Shown here: one piece after another, positions 12,705 to 19,710 of the stretch
Layout: every line of letters begins with the position of its first letter
Numbering within the stretch: position 1 is the first letter of the stretch
Assembly (NCBI GenBank): GCA_021790375.1
Contig: JAJYEB010000002.1
Location: 1 to 19,710 of the forward strand
Length of the DNA: 19,710 nucleotides
Source of the DNA: Chloroflexota bacterium
Lineage (GTDB): Bacteria; Chloroflexota; Limnocylindria; Limnocylindrales; CSP1-4
Direction of reading: 5' to 3'
Made by a program: the position numbers and the translations under genes
The notes under the pieces: generated by a model
What the model was told of the DNA's origin: nothing
The model's database searches: none
The model's input: the letters and a program-made list of their open reading frames with translations, nothing else

Positions 12705-13373
12705 GTGCACCTGCTCGTCGTCGAGGATGACGCCCGGCTCGTCCGGCTGCTGAAGCGGCTTCTCACGCAGGACCGCCACGTCGTCGAGACGGCCTCGACC
12801 GCCGCCGAGGCGCTCGAGATCGCGACATCCTCCATCGAGCTCGACGCCATCGTGCTCGACATCGGCCTGCCGGACCGGTCCGGCTTCGAGGTGGCCCGGC
12901 GGCTGCGCAAGGAGGGGTGCCAGGTACCGATCCTGATGCTGACCGCCCGCGACGCGGTCAGCGATCGGGTGGAGGGGCTCGACGCCGGCGCCGACGACTA
13001 CCTGGTCAAGCCGTTCGCGTACGAAGAGCTGCTGGCGCGGCTGCGCGCCCTCGGCCGGCGGCCCCCGGCACGCAAGTACGTCCGGCTCGCCGCTGGCCCG
13101 ATCGCCCTCGACGAGGCGAAACGGCGCGTGACCGTCGACGGCCACTCGGTGGACCTCAGCCAGCGCGAGTTCTCGATCCTCGAGTGCCTGCTGCGCCGGC
13201 CTGGCCAGGTGCTCACCCGCGATCAGCTGCTGGACTACGCGTGGCCGTATGGGGTCGCCTTGACGCCCAACACGGTGGAGGCGTACATCCACCTCCTGCG
13301 GGACAAGCTCGGTCCGGCCGCGGACCGCGTCGAGACGGTGCGCGGCGTGGGGTATCGACTACGTGAAGACTGA
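12705..13373 (+). CDS. OmpR/PhoB-family response regulator
   Basis: A 222-aa transcription regulator. The receiver domain is about residues 1-115 with the acidic pocket E7-D8-D9, phospho-acceptor D52 (VLDIGLPDRSG), T80 (MLTAR) and K102 (LVKPF). The winged-helix DNA-binding domain is about 125-220 (VDLSQREFSILECLLRRPG, TVEAYIHLLRDKLG, TVRGVGYRLRED). It starts at GTG 12705 with GGAGG (12694-12698) six bases upstream, 10 bases after the previous stop. The kinase gene overlaps its end by 11 bases. As the only OmpR-type regulator in the window, it is the best local candidate for binding the 11-bp-period TTCAG boxes at 3821 and 6861, besides controlling its own operon. That link is not proven by the sequence. 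Confidence 0.96.
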   Translation: MHLLVVEDDARLVRLLKRLLTQDRHVVETASTAAEALEIATSSIELDAIVLDIGLPDRSGFEVARRLRKEGCQVPILMLTARDAVSDRVEGLDAGADDYLVKPFAYEELLARLRALGRRPPARKYVRLAAGPIALDEAKRRVTVDGHSVDLSQREFSILECLLRRPGQVLTRDQLLDYAWPYGVALTPNTVEAYIHLLRDKLGPAADRVETVRGVGYRLRED

Positions 13374-14772
13374 CCCCTCGACGCACCCGGCGATGCGCGG
13401 CCCCGCGGCCACCTCCGCGGCCGAGGCCGAGGACGCGCCGCTGCTCCGCCGCACACGCTGGCGGCTGATCGCCTGGAGCGGCGGACTCACCCTCCTGATC
13501 CTGGCGCTCCTGGGGATCGCGCTGTACGCGGCGGTGGCCAACTCGCTGGATTCGAGCGCCACGGCCCAGCTCCGGCACCGGGCCGAGGACATTGCCGGGT
13601 TCATCGCCCGCAGCGGTGCGTTCCCGCAGCGACCCCAGGTGGGCATCGCGTTCGGCGGCGAGGCGGGCGGGACCATCGCCTTCATCGTGGCACCCGGTGG
13701 TGCGGTGCAGGCCGGGTTGAGCTCCGGCCTGCCGGCCGGCCTCCCGGACGCCGGGGGAGTGGCCGCCTCGCAGCAGTCGGGCAGCGACGTCCGCGACGCG
13801 ACCGTCTCCGGGATCCCCGTCCGCATCTACTCACTGGCGGTGAAGGGCCCCGACGGCACCTACGTGGTCCAGGTGGTGGGCGACCAGACGTCGCAGGATC
13901 GACTGCTGGGCACGCTCGTGTCCGTGCTGGTCATCGGCGGCCTGGGGGCCGTGCTGCTGGCCATCGCGGCCGGCTACGTCTATTCCGGGCGCGCCCTGGT
14001 CCCCATCCGGGAATCGATCCGGCGCCGCCAGGATGCGCTGCGCCGCCAGCGGGAGTTCACCGCCAACGCGAGCCACGAGCTCCGCACGCCGCTCACGGTC
14101 ATACGGGCCAGTGCCGCGGACCTGCGGCGCAACCGCTCGCGGCGGGTGGAGGAGGTGGGCGAAGCCCTGGACGACATCGAGAGCGAGGTCGGGCACCTGA
14201 CGGCACTGGTCGACGACCTGCTGATGCTTGCCCGGACCGACTCGGGTGTCGTCGACATGGAGCATGTGCCGCTGGATCTCGCCGACGTCGCGGCCGAGGC
14301 GGCCGGAGCGCTCACGCCCGTGGCCGGCCAGCGTGGCGTGACGGTGGTGGTCGACCCGCTCCCGGCCCCGGTCGAGGGCGACCCGCTCCGGCTGCGTCAG
14401 CTCGTGACGATCCTGGTCGACAACGCGGTCGCCCATACGCCGACGGGCGGCACCGTGCTCGTCCGTGTCCGGCCCGGCGAACGTGAGGTGACCCTCGACG
14501 TGCTCGACGATGGGCCGGGAATCCGCGAGGAGGATCTCGACAAGGTCTTCGAGCGGTTCTGGCGGGCGGACGACGCGCCGGCCGGCGGAACGGGCCTCGG
14601 GTTGTCGATCGCCCGCTGGATCGTGGAGCACCACGGCGGCTCGATCTCCGCCGGCAACCGGCCCGAGGGCGGCGCGCGGTTCGAGGCGCGACTGCCGGTC
14701 CCGGCCCCGACCGCTGCGGGGCACGACTGGAGAGCCGGCGAGCTGCCGCCCGATCCGGCGGCCCAGGGGTAG
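13363..14772 (+). CDS. sensor histidine kinase, partner of the OmpR-type regulator
   Basis: A 469-aa membrane kinase. The first membrane helix is about residues 33-58 and the second about 182-206, framing an extracytoplasmic sensor region of about 120 residues without recognisable ligand motifs. There is little room for a full HAMP domain. The dimerisation domain has the phospho-acceptor H238 (NASHELRTPL). The ATPase domain shows the N-box (LVDNAVAHTP, N354), G1 (DDGPGI, 382-387), the F-box (FERFWRADD, 397-405) and G2 (GTGLGLS, 409-415). GTG 13363 overlaps the regulator by 11 bases; ATG 13393 is an alternative that removes 10 residues. A short Pro-rich tail follows the kinase domain. It is likely the last gene of the export operon. 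Confidence 0.95.
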   Translation: MKTDPSTHPAMRGPAATSAAEAEDAPLLRRTRWRLIAWSGGLTLLILALLGIALYAAVANSLDSSATAQLRHRAEDIAGFIARSGAFPQRPQVGIAFGGEAGGTIAFIVAPGGAVQAGLSSGLPAGLPDAGGVAASQQSGSDVRDATVSGIPVRIYSLAVKGPDGTYVVQVVGDQTSQDRLLGTLVSVLVIGGLGAVLLAIAAGYVYSGRALVPIRESIRRRQDALRRQREFTANASHELRTPLTVIRASAADLRRNRSRRVEEVGEALDDIESEVGHLTALVDDLLMLARTDSGVVDMEHVPLDLADVAAEAAGALTPVAGQRGVTVVVDPLPAPVEGDPLRLRQLVTILVDNAVAHTPTGGTVLVRVRPGEREVTLDVLDDGPGIREEDLDKVFERFWRADDAPAGGTGLGLSIARWIVEHHGGSISAGNRPEGGARFEARLPVPAPTAAGHDWRAGELPPDPAAQG

Positions 14773-14781
14773 AGTCCGGAG

Positions 14782-17478
14782 ATGCAGGAACCGACGCGAC
14801 TGACCGTCAACGGCCACGACCATCTGCTCCAGCTGGCGCCCGATCGAAGCCTCCTCTCGGTGCTTCGCGACGTCCTCGGACTGACCGGCGCGAAACCCGG
14901 CTGTGGCGAGGGCGAATGCGGCGCGTGCACCGTGCTGGTGGACGGCGAGCCGGTGCGTTCGTGCACCACCGCCGTCCACGACGTGGCCGGCCGCTCCGTC
15001 ACCACGGTCGAGGGGCTTTCGCCGGACGGCCGCCTGCATCCCGTGGCGGCCGCCTTCCTCGAGACGGATGCGCTGCAATGCGGGTTCTGCACGTCGGGCA
15101 TGGTGGTGAGCGCCGCGGCCCTCCTGGCCTCGAACCCCGACCCGAACGAGCCGGCGATCCGGGCGGCGATGAACGGGAACCTCTGCCGGTGCGGTGGCTA
15201 TCCCGGCATCCTGCGCGCCGTGTCGCGGGCGGCCGAGCTGGCGCGCGGCGCGGGCGAGCTGGCCACGGCGGGCGAGACGGGCCGCTCCGCCCCGTCGGAG
15301 GCGGGATGGATGCCCCGGCCGCCGGTTCCGTGGGACCTGCAGGACCCGGAGGCGCGCGACTACTTCGGAGCGCTGGGCGACGGGCTCGTGGTGGTGCTGC
15401 CGCCCGCTGAGGTGGCGCGCAACCGACCCGGGGAACCGGGCCCCTGGCGCGCCAACGGCGGCGCCTGGATCCACGTTGGCGCCAACGAGGTCGCGACGGC
15501 ATTCACCGGCAAGGTGGACGTCGGCCAGGACAACCGGACCGCGCTGGCGAGCATCGTCGCCGCGGAACTGGCGATGCCTCCCGACGCCGTCCGGCTCGTC
15601 ATGGGCGACACCGACGTCTGCCCGTACGACGTGGGCACCTTCGGCAGCCGGTCGATGCCGGACGCCGGCGACTACCTGCGGGCGGCTGCGGCGCGTGCCC
15701 GCGAGGTGCTGATCGGGATGGCGTCCGGCGAGCTGCGCATCGACGCCGCCGAGCTCGTCGTGTCGAACTGCAGCGTGCGGGCCGGCTCCGGGGAGACGGT
15801 CATCGGCTTCGCCGAACTGCTGCACGGCGTCCGGCGGGTGGCGACGGCGACGATCGACGCGGCCACAGTCCAGACGACTGGCCCGGCGACTGGCCCGGCG
15901 ACCGGCCCGACTGGCCCAGCGACCGGGGCGGCCGCGGCCACCCCGGAGGTAGCGCCGAGCAGGCCGGCCCTGCCGGTGGCGCCGCAGCGCGCGCCGCGCG
16001 AGGCGGTGACCGGTGAACGCCGCTACCTGGCCGACATGGACCGGCCGAACATGCTCCACGGGAAGGTGCTCCGCTCGCCGGCCTTCGGCTCGACCCTGCG
16101 GTCGGTCGACCTGGCGGCGGCACAGGCGATGCCCGGCGTCACCGTCGTGCACGAGGGGTCGTTCGTGGGCGCGGTCGCGCCCTCGCTCCCTGCCGCCGCG
16201 CGCGCCGTGCGGGCGATCCGCGCCGAGTGGGCCCGCGCGCCACAGCCGTCGGAGCCGGAGATCGTCGAATACCTGCGGACGCATCCGGTGCCGGGCCAGG
16301 GCTGGGAGGGGCCGGTGCTCGAGGAGTCCGGCGACGTGGAATCGGGGCTGGCCACGGCCGCCGTCCGCCTCGACGCCACCTACACGGCCGCCTACATCGC
16401 GCACGTGCCGCTGGAGACGCGGGGGGCGATCGCGGAGTGGGACGGCGATCGGCTGACCGTCTGGACGGGAACGCAGCGGCCCTTCGGCGTGCGCGCGCAG
16501 CTGGCCGGGGAACTCGGGATCCCCCAGGAGCGGGTCCGCGTGATCGTTCCTCACACTGGCGGGGGATGGGGAGGCAAGCACAGCGGCGAGGCCGCGGTCG
16601 AGGCCGCCCGGCTCACGCGGGCCGTCGGGCGGCCGGTCAAGGTGCGGTGGAGCCGCGAGGAAGAGACGACCTGGGCGTACTTCCGGCCGTTCGCGGTCAT
16701 CGACGTGCGCAGCGGGACCACCGCCGCCGGGAGGCTGGCGGCCTGGGATTTCACGAACATCGACTCCGGGCCGAACGCGCTCGAGACGCCCTACGAGATT
16801 GCCAACCGGAGGGTCGCGTATCAGCCCGCGGCCTCGCCGCTGCGTGTCGGCTCGTACCGGGCGCTCGCGGCCACCGCCAACAACTTCGCCCGTGAATCGC
16901 ACATGGACGAGCTCGCGCACCTGGTGCGTGCCGATCCGCTCGAGTTCCGTCTCCGGCACCTCCGCGACGACCGGCTGGCGGCCGTGCTGCGCGCGGCCTG
17001 CGAGCGCGCGGGCTGGGGCCGGCCCGCGGAGGGCGGCCGTGGGCTCGGCCTCGCGTGCGGACGCGAGAAGTGGGCCCGCATCGCGACGGTGGCGGACGTC
17101 CGCGTGGACGCCGACGGCGGGTTCAGGCTGCTCCGCATCGTCACCGCGTACGAGTGCGGCCGTGTCGTGGACCCGCAGGGACTGCTGAAGCAGGTCGAGG
17201 GTGCGACGGTGATGGGCCTGGGCGCTGCGCTGTTCGAGGCGGTCCACTTCGAGGATGGGCGCATGCTCAACGCGAAGCTTTCGCAGTACCGGGTTCCCCG
17301 TTTCGCCGACGTGCCTCCGATCGACGTGGTGCTGGTCGACCGCCCCGACATCCCCTCTGCGGGTGGCGGCGAGGTGCCCATCATCGCCATCGCGCCCGCC
17401 ATCGCGAACGCGATCTTCGCGGCCACCGGCCGGCGCATCCGGGGCATGCCGCTCGTGCCGGACGGCACCGTGCGCTGA
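14782..17478 (+). CDS. fused [2Fe-2S]/molybdenum hydroxylase, IorAB or NicAB type
   Basis: An 898-aa xanthine-oxidase-family protein joining two usually separate subunits. Residues 1-155 are the iron-sulfur subunit, with a plant-ferredoxin cluster (C41, C46, C49, C61) and the second cluster domain (C100, C103, C135, C137). Residues about 180-360 resemble the second molybdopterin-binding segment (GKVDVGQDNRTALASIVAAEL, VMGDTD, GTFGSRS), placed before the a/b-hammerhead (about 400-490), with the first molybdopterin part (about 520-730, GGGWGGKHSGEAA) and a last segment after it. This permuted order is the IorB/NicB pattern. E864 (GGGEVPIIAIAPAIANAI) is the expected catalytic Glu. No FAD subunit gene is adjacent, so a cytochrome or other non-NAD acceptor is likely. 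It probably hydroxylates an N-heterocycle or oxidises an aldehyde. The ATG lies nine bases after the kinase stop with a poorly spaced ribosome site. Confidence 0.9.
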   Translation: MQEPTRLTVNGHDHLLQLAPDRSLLSVLRDVLGLTGAKPGCGEGECGACTVLVDGEPVRSCTTAVHDVAGRSVTTVEGLSPDGRLHPVAAAFLETDALQCGFCTSGMVVSAAALLASNPDPNEPAIRAAMNGNLCRCGGYPGILRAVSRAAELARGAGELATAGETGRSAPSEAGWMPRPPVPWDLQDPEARDYFGALGDGLVVVLPPAEVARNRPGEPGPWRANGGAWIHVGANEVATAFTGKVDVGQDNRTALASIVAAELAMPPDAVRLVMGDTDVCPYDVGTFGSRSMPDAGDYLRAAAARAREVLIGMASGELRIDAAELVVSNCSVRAGSGETVIGFAELLHGVRRVATATIDAATVQTTGPATGPATGPTGPATGAAAATPEVAPSRPALPVAPQRAPREAVTGERRYLADMDRPNMLHGKVLRSPAFGSTLRSVDLAAAQAMPGVTVVHEGSFVGAVAPSLPAAARAVRAIRAEWARAPQPSEPEIVEYLRTHPVPGQGWEGPVLEESGDVESGLATAAVRLDATYTAAYIAHVPLETRGAIAEWDGDRLTVWTGTQRPFGVRAQLAGELGIPQERVRVIVPHTGGGWGGKHSGEAAVEAARLTRAVGRPVKVRWSREEETTWAYFRPFAVIDVRSGTTAAGRLAAWDFTNIDSGPNALETPYEIANRRVAYQPAASPLRVGSYRALAATANNFARESHMDELAHLVRADPLEFRLRHLRDDRLAAVLRAACERAGWGRPAEGGRGLGLACGREKWARIATVADVRVDADGGFRLLRIVTAYECGRVVDPQGLLKQVEGATVMGLGAALFEAVHFEDGRMLNAKLSQYRVPRFADVPPIDVVLVDRPDIPSAGGGEVPIIAIAPAIANAIFAATGRRIRGMPLVPDGTVR
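15877..15936 (+). repeat. 12-bp microrepeat encoding an A-T-G-P linker
   Basis: Units of the type ACTGGCCCGGCG recur at 15877, 15889 and 15910 with ACCGG variants at 15901 and 15922, one of them shortened by three bases. They code for the flexible linker of TGPA/TGP units (residues about 366-382) between the permuted molybdopterin segment and the hammerhead. Slippage expansion within a hinge is the simplest reading. Confidence 0.75.
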
Positions 17479-17560
17479 GGGACGCGGCCTGCTCGATCCG
17501 GCAGGGCCACCCGGCCCGCGCTGGCGGGACGACGGACTCTTCGGACGCCTCCCGCGGGTC

Positions 17561-17578
17561 TATACTCTGGGGGAGTAT
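17561..17578 (+). promoter_or_regulatory. -10 box with overlapping CsoR-like copper operator for the copper ATPase
   Basis: ATACTC-TGGGG-GAGTAT (17562-17578) is a perfect inverted repeat with 6-bp arms and a G-run centre, resembling CsoR operators, which have TAT-flanked C/G runs. TATACT (17561-17566) matches a -10 element at five of six positions and overlaps the palindrome, the placement expected for repression released by Cu(I). No good -35 is seen. The ATPase start is 60 bases downstream. No csoR gene is in the window. The assignment rests on sequence resemblance and on the downstream gene. Confidence 0.5.
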
Positions 17579-17637
17579 CAAACCGGTGCCGTGTCGTCGG
17601 CCTGCCCGACCCCGCGCGCCGGCAAGGGAGCGTCCGT

Positions 17638-19710
17638 TTGTCCGTCCAGTCGTCCACCACCCGAATCGCCCCCGCAGACCCGGTCGCCGAGCCGATCGAG
17701 GTCACCCTGCCGATCGAGGGGATGACGTGCGCATCGTGCGTCAACCGGATCGAACGGTTCCTCAAGAAGACCGACGGCGTGCAGGAAGCCAGCGTCAACC
17801 TGGCCACCGAGCGCGCGACCATCCGGTTCCTGCCCAGCGTGACCGGACGGGCGGAGCTGATCGGCGCGATCGAGGCGGCCGGGTACGAGGTCCGAGGCGG
17901 GGCCGCCGAAGGAGCGGGCGCGCCGGCCGCGGAGGCGGCGCTGGTCGACGAGCCGACCGCCGAGGATCTGGAGCGGGCACGGGAACGCCACGAGCTGGGG
18001 ATCCAGTCGCTGGCGAGCCTGGTCGTGGCCGCCGTGATCATGCTGCTGATGTTCTGGCCCGGGCTGCCGTGGGCCATGGAGGACCTCAACAAGCTCGTCC
18101 TCTGGCCCGCCACCTTCATCCAGTTCTGGGCCGGCGCCCGCTTCTACCGCGCCGCGTGGCGCGCGCTGCGGCACGCCAGCGCGACCATGGACACGCTCGT
18201 CGCGGTCGGCACGAGCGCGGCCTGGGGCTACAGCGTCTTCGTGACGATGTACCCGGACGTGGTGCTGCGGGCCGGGATCCGCCCCGACACGTACTTCGAC
18301 AGCTCCACCATCATCGTGGGGCTCATCCTGCTGGGACGCTGGCTCGAGGCGCGCGCCAAGGGCCAGACGGTGGGCGCGGTGAAGGCCCTGATCGGGCTCC
18401 AGGCGAAATCCGCGCGCGTGGTTCGCGGGGAGGTCGAGGTCGACGTCCCCCTCGAGCAGGTCCAGGCGGGTGACCTGCTGCGCGTGCGGCCCGGCGAGAA
18501 GGTGCCGGTCGACGGCGTGGTGGTGAGCGGCCGATCCGCGGTCGACGAGTCGATGCTGACCGGCGAGGCCATCCCGGCGGAGAAGGGCCCCGGCGACGAG
18601 GTGATCGGGGCCACTCTGAACACGACCGGCTCGTTCGTCTTCCGCGCGACGCGCGTGGGCCGCGACACGGCCCTCGCCCAGATCGTGCGGATGGTGCAGG
18701 CGGCGCAGGGTTCCAAGGCCCCGATCCAGCGGCTGGCCGACCAGATCAGCGCGTACTTCGTGCCGTTCGTGCTCGCCACCGGGGCGTTCACCTTCGCGCT
18801 CTGGATGCTCCTCGGGCCCGAGCCCCGCCTGACGCTGGCGCTGACCGCGTTCATCGCGGTGGTGGTCATCGCCTGCCCGTGTGCCATGGGCCTGGCGACC
18901 CCCACCGCGATCATGGTCGGCACCGGCAAGGGGGCCGAGGCCGGCGTACTGTTCCGCGGCGGTGAGGCGCTCGAGCAGGCGCACCGGGTGAACACGATCG
19001 TGCTCGACAAGACCGGCACGCTCACGCTCGGGAAGCCCGCCGTCACGTCGATCATCCCGGCGCGCGGGATCACCGTTCGCGACCTGCTCGACCTGGCGGG
19101 ATCGGTGGAGCGAACGTCCGAGCATCCCCTCGCGGCCGCGATCGTGGCCGCCGCCGATGGGGAAGGCGTCGGCCGGCGCGGCATCGAATCGTTCGAGGCG
19201 GTGGCCGGCAACGGCGTGCAGGCGGTGGTGGAGGGCCGGCGCGTGCTGGCGGGCAACGCGCGGCTCATGGCCGACCGCGGCGCCGACGTCTCGGCGCTCG
19301 AGGCCGCGGCCGCAGAGGAGGCGGCGGGCGGCCGCACGCCGGTGTACGTGGCGGCCGGCGACGAAGCCGGCACCCTGCGCGCGGTCGGACTGGTGGCGAT
19401 CTCGGATCCGGTGAAGGCCGAAGCGGCGGGCGCCGTTCGTGCGCTGCAGGGCGAGGGGCTCGAGGTCTGGATGGTGACCGGCGACCGCCGCGCCACCGCC
19501 GAGGCGGTCGCCCTGCAGGTCGGGATCCCGCCGGAACGGGTGATGGCCGAGGTGCTGCCGGCGGACAAGGCCGCCAAGGTGGCCGAGCTGCAGGCCCGCG
19601 GGCGGCGCGTGGCGATGGTGGGGGACGGGATCAACGATGCGCCGGCCCTGGCCCGGGCGGACCTCGGGATGGCCATCGGCACCGGCGCGGATGTCGCCAT
19701 CGAGGCGGCG
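17638..19710 (+). CDS. copA: copper-translocating P1B-type ATPase, 3' end beyond the window
   Basis: 691 codons of a Cu(I)-exporting ATPase, open to the window end. The N-terminal heavy-metal domain has GMTCASC (residues 28-34). Membrane helices follow from about residue 120. The actuator domain has TGE (308-310), the ion channel motif CPC (413-415) in IACPCAMGLATP, the phosphorylation site D457 (DKTGTLT), the SEHPLA nucleotide-domain motif (H496) and GDGINDAP (662-669). CPC plus a CxxC domain point to Cu(I), possibly Ag(I). The missing part should hold the last two membrane helices. The start is TTG 17638: AAGGGAG (17624-17630) lies seven bases before it, and no ATG or GTG suits the frame upstream of the metal domain. 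The CsoR-like palindrome upstream fits copper-induced expression. Confidence 0.95.
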   Translation, partial: MSVQSSTTRIAPADPVAEPIEVTLPIEGMTCASCVNRIERFLKKTDGVQEASVNLATERATIRFLPSVTGRAELIGAIEAAGYEVRGGAAEGAGAPAAEAALVDEPTAEDLERARERHELGIQSLASLVVAAVIMLLMFWPGLPWAMEDLNKLVLWPATFIQFWAGARFYRAAWRALRHASATMDTLVAVGTSAAWGYSVFVTMYPDVVLRAGIRPDTYFDSSTIIVGLILLGRWLEARAKGQTVGAVKALIGLQAKSARVVRGEVEVDVPLEQVQAGDLLRVRPGEKVPVDGVVVSGRSAVDESMLTGEAIPAEKGPGDEVIGATLNTTGSFVFRATRVGRDTALAQIVRMVQAAQGSKAPIQRLADQISAYFVPFVLATGAFTFALWMLLGPEPRLTLALTAFIAVVVIACPCAMGLATPTAIMVGTGKGAEAGVLFRGGEALEQAHRVNTIVLDKTGTLTLGKPAVTSIIPARGITVRDLLDLAGSVERTSEHPLAAAIVAAADGEGVGRRGIESFEAVAGNGVQAVVEGRRVLAGNARLMADRGADVSALEAAAAEEAAGGRTPVYVAAGDEAGTLRAVGLVAISDPVKAEAAGAVRALQGEGLEVWMVTGDRRATAEAVALQVGIPPERVMAEVLPADKAAKVAELQARGRRVAMVGDGINDAPALARADLGMAIGTGADVAIEAA

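Noticed and set aside
13831..17247. A 1138-codon open frame on the minus strand across the kinase and molybdenum hydroxylase genes
   Set aside because: It is rich in Arg, Gly, His and Pro with no motifs, whereas the plus strand carries complete catalytic motifs for both families. Long antisense frames are expected in such GC-rich DNA.
17504..17517. GGGCC-ACCC-GGCCC stem after the hydroxylase as a terminator
   Set aside because: Only five base pairs and no T-run; such stems arise often by chance in this composition.
17055..18473. A 472-codon plus-strand frame spanning the end of the hydroxylase and the start of the copper ATPase
   Set aside because: It bridges two genes in a different frame and is a motif-free Arg-rich shadow. 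The real ATPase frame starts at 17638 and runs off the window.
17578..19125. A 515-codon minus-strand frame opposite the copper ATPase
   Set aside because: No motifs, typical antisense composition, and the plus strand has the full set of P-type ATPase signatures.
1..19710. rRNA, tRNA, riboswitch, integrase, transposase or attachment sites
   Set aside because: I looked for cloverleaf-like segments, known riboswitch cores, recombinase motifs and terminal repeats and saw none that could be supported.

Overview
The window is very GC-rich, protein-dense bacterial chromosome with short intergenic gaps, GTG and TTG starts, and many 1 to 11 nt overlaps between genes. The envelope genes (a HlyD/MacA-like adaptor with no outer-membrane channel nearby, Pro/Ala-rich N-terminal tails, a DUF5666-like protein and a membrane-anchored HtrA) suggest a high-GC Chloroflexota lineage or an Actinomycetota. 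That placement is inference from gene style. No rRNA, tRNA, CRISPR array, integrase or transposase is visible, and there is no sign of a mobile island.

Left part (1-3714). The tail of an upstream gene is followed by a coupled set: a receiver-like small protein, an M24 metallopeptidase and an unknown 134-aa protein. A free-standing 88-aa unknown gene follows. On the minus strand an ECF sigma factor overlaps a gene for O6-alkylguanine-DNA alkyltransferase. They share four bases, and no anti-sigma gene is seen.

Central part (3715-8055). A divergent regulatory region of about 270 bp holds GTGAA/TTCAC repeats, an ECF-like promoter candidate and a TTCAG-N6-TTAAG direct repeat. It leads into a three-gene flavin electron-transfer module: a haem/FAD/NAD transmembrane reductase, a membrane-anchored FMN-binding protein with an SGAT flavinylation site, and the ApbE flavin transferase that would load it. 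A second TTCAG-N6-TTCAG repeat precedes an HtrA-type protease without a PDZ domain. Matching boxes suggest one OmpR-type regulator controls both units.

Right-centre (8056-14772). After two hairpins comes a six-gene unit: adaptor with a very long coiled coil, ABC ATPase, MacB-like permease, DUF5666-like protein, OmpR-type response regulator and histidine kinase. This is an export or envelope-stress system with its own two-component regulator, which is also the best in-window candidate for binding the TTCAG boxes.

Right end (14782-19710). A single 898-aa protein fuses a [2Fe-2S] subunit to a permuted, IorB/NicB-type molybdenum hydroxylase subunit. Then comes a CPC-type copper-exporting P-type ATPase, started at a TTG and cut off by the window end. 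A CsoR-like palindrome overlaps its -10 box.
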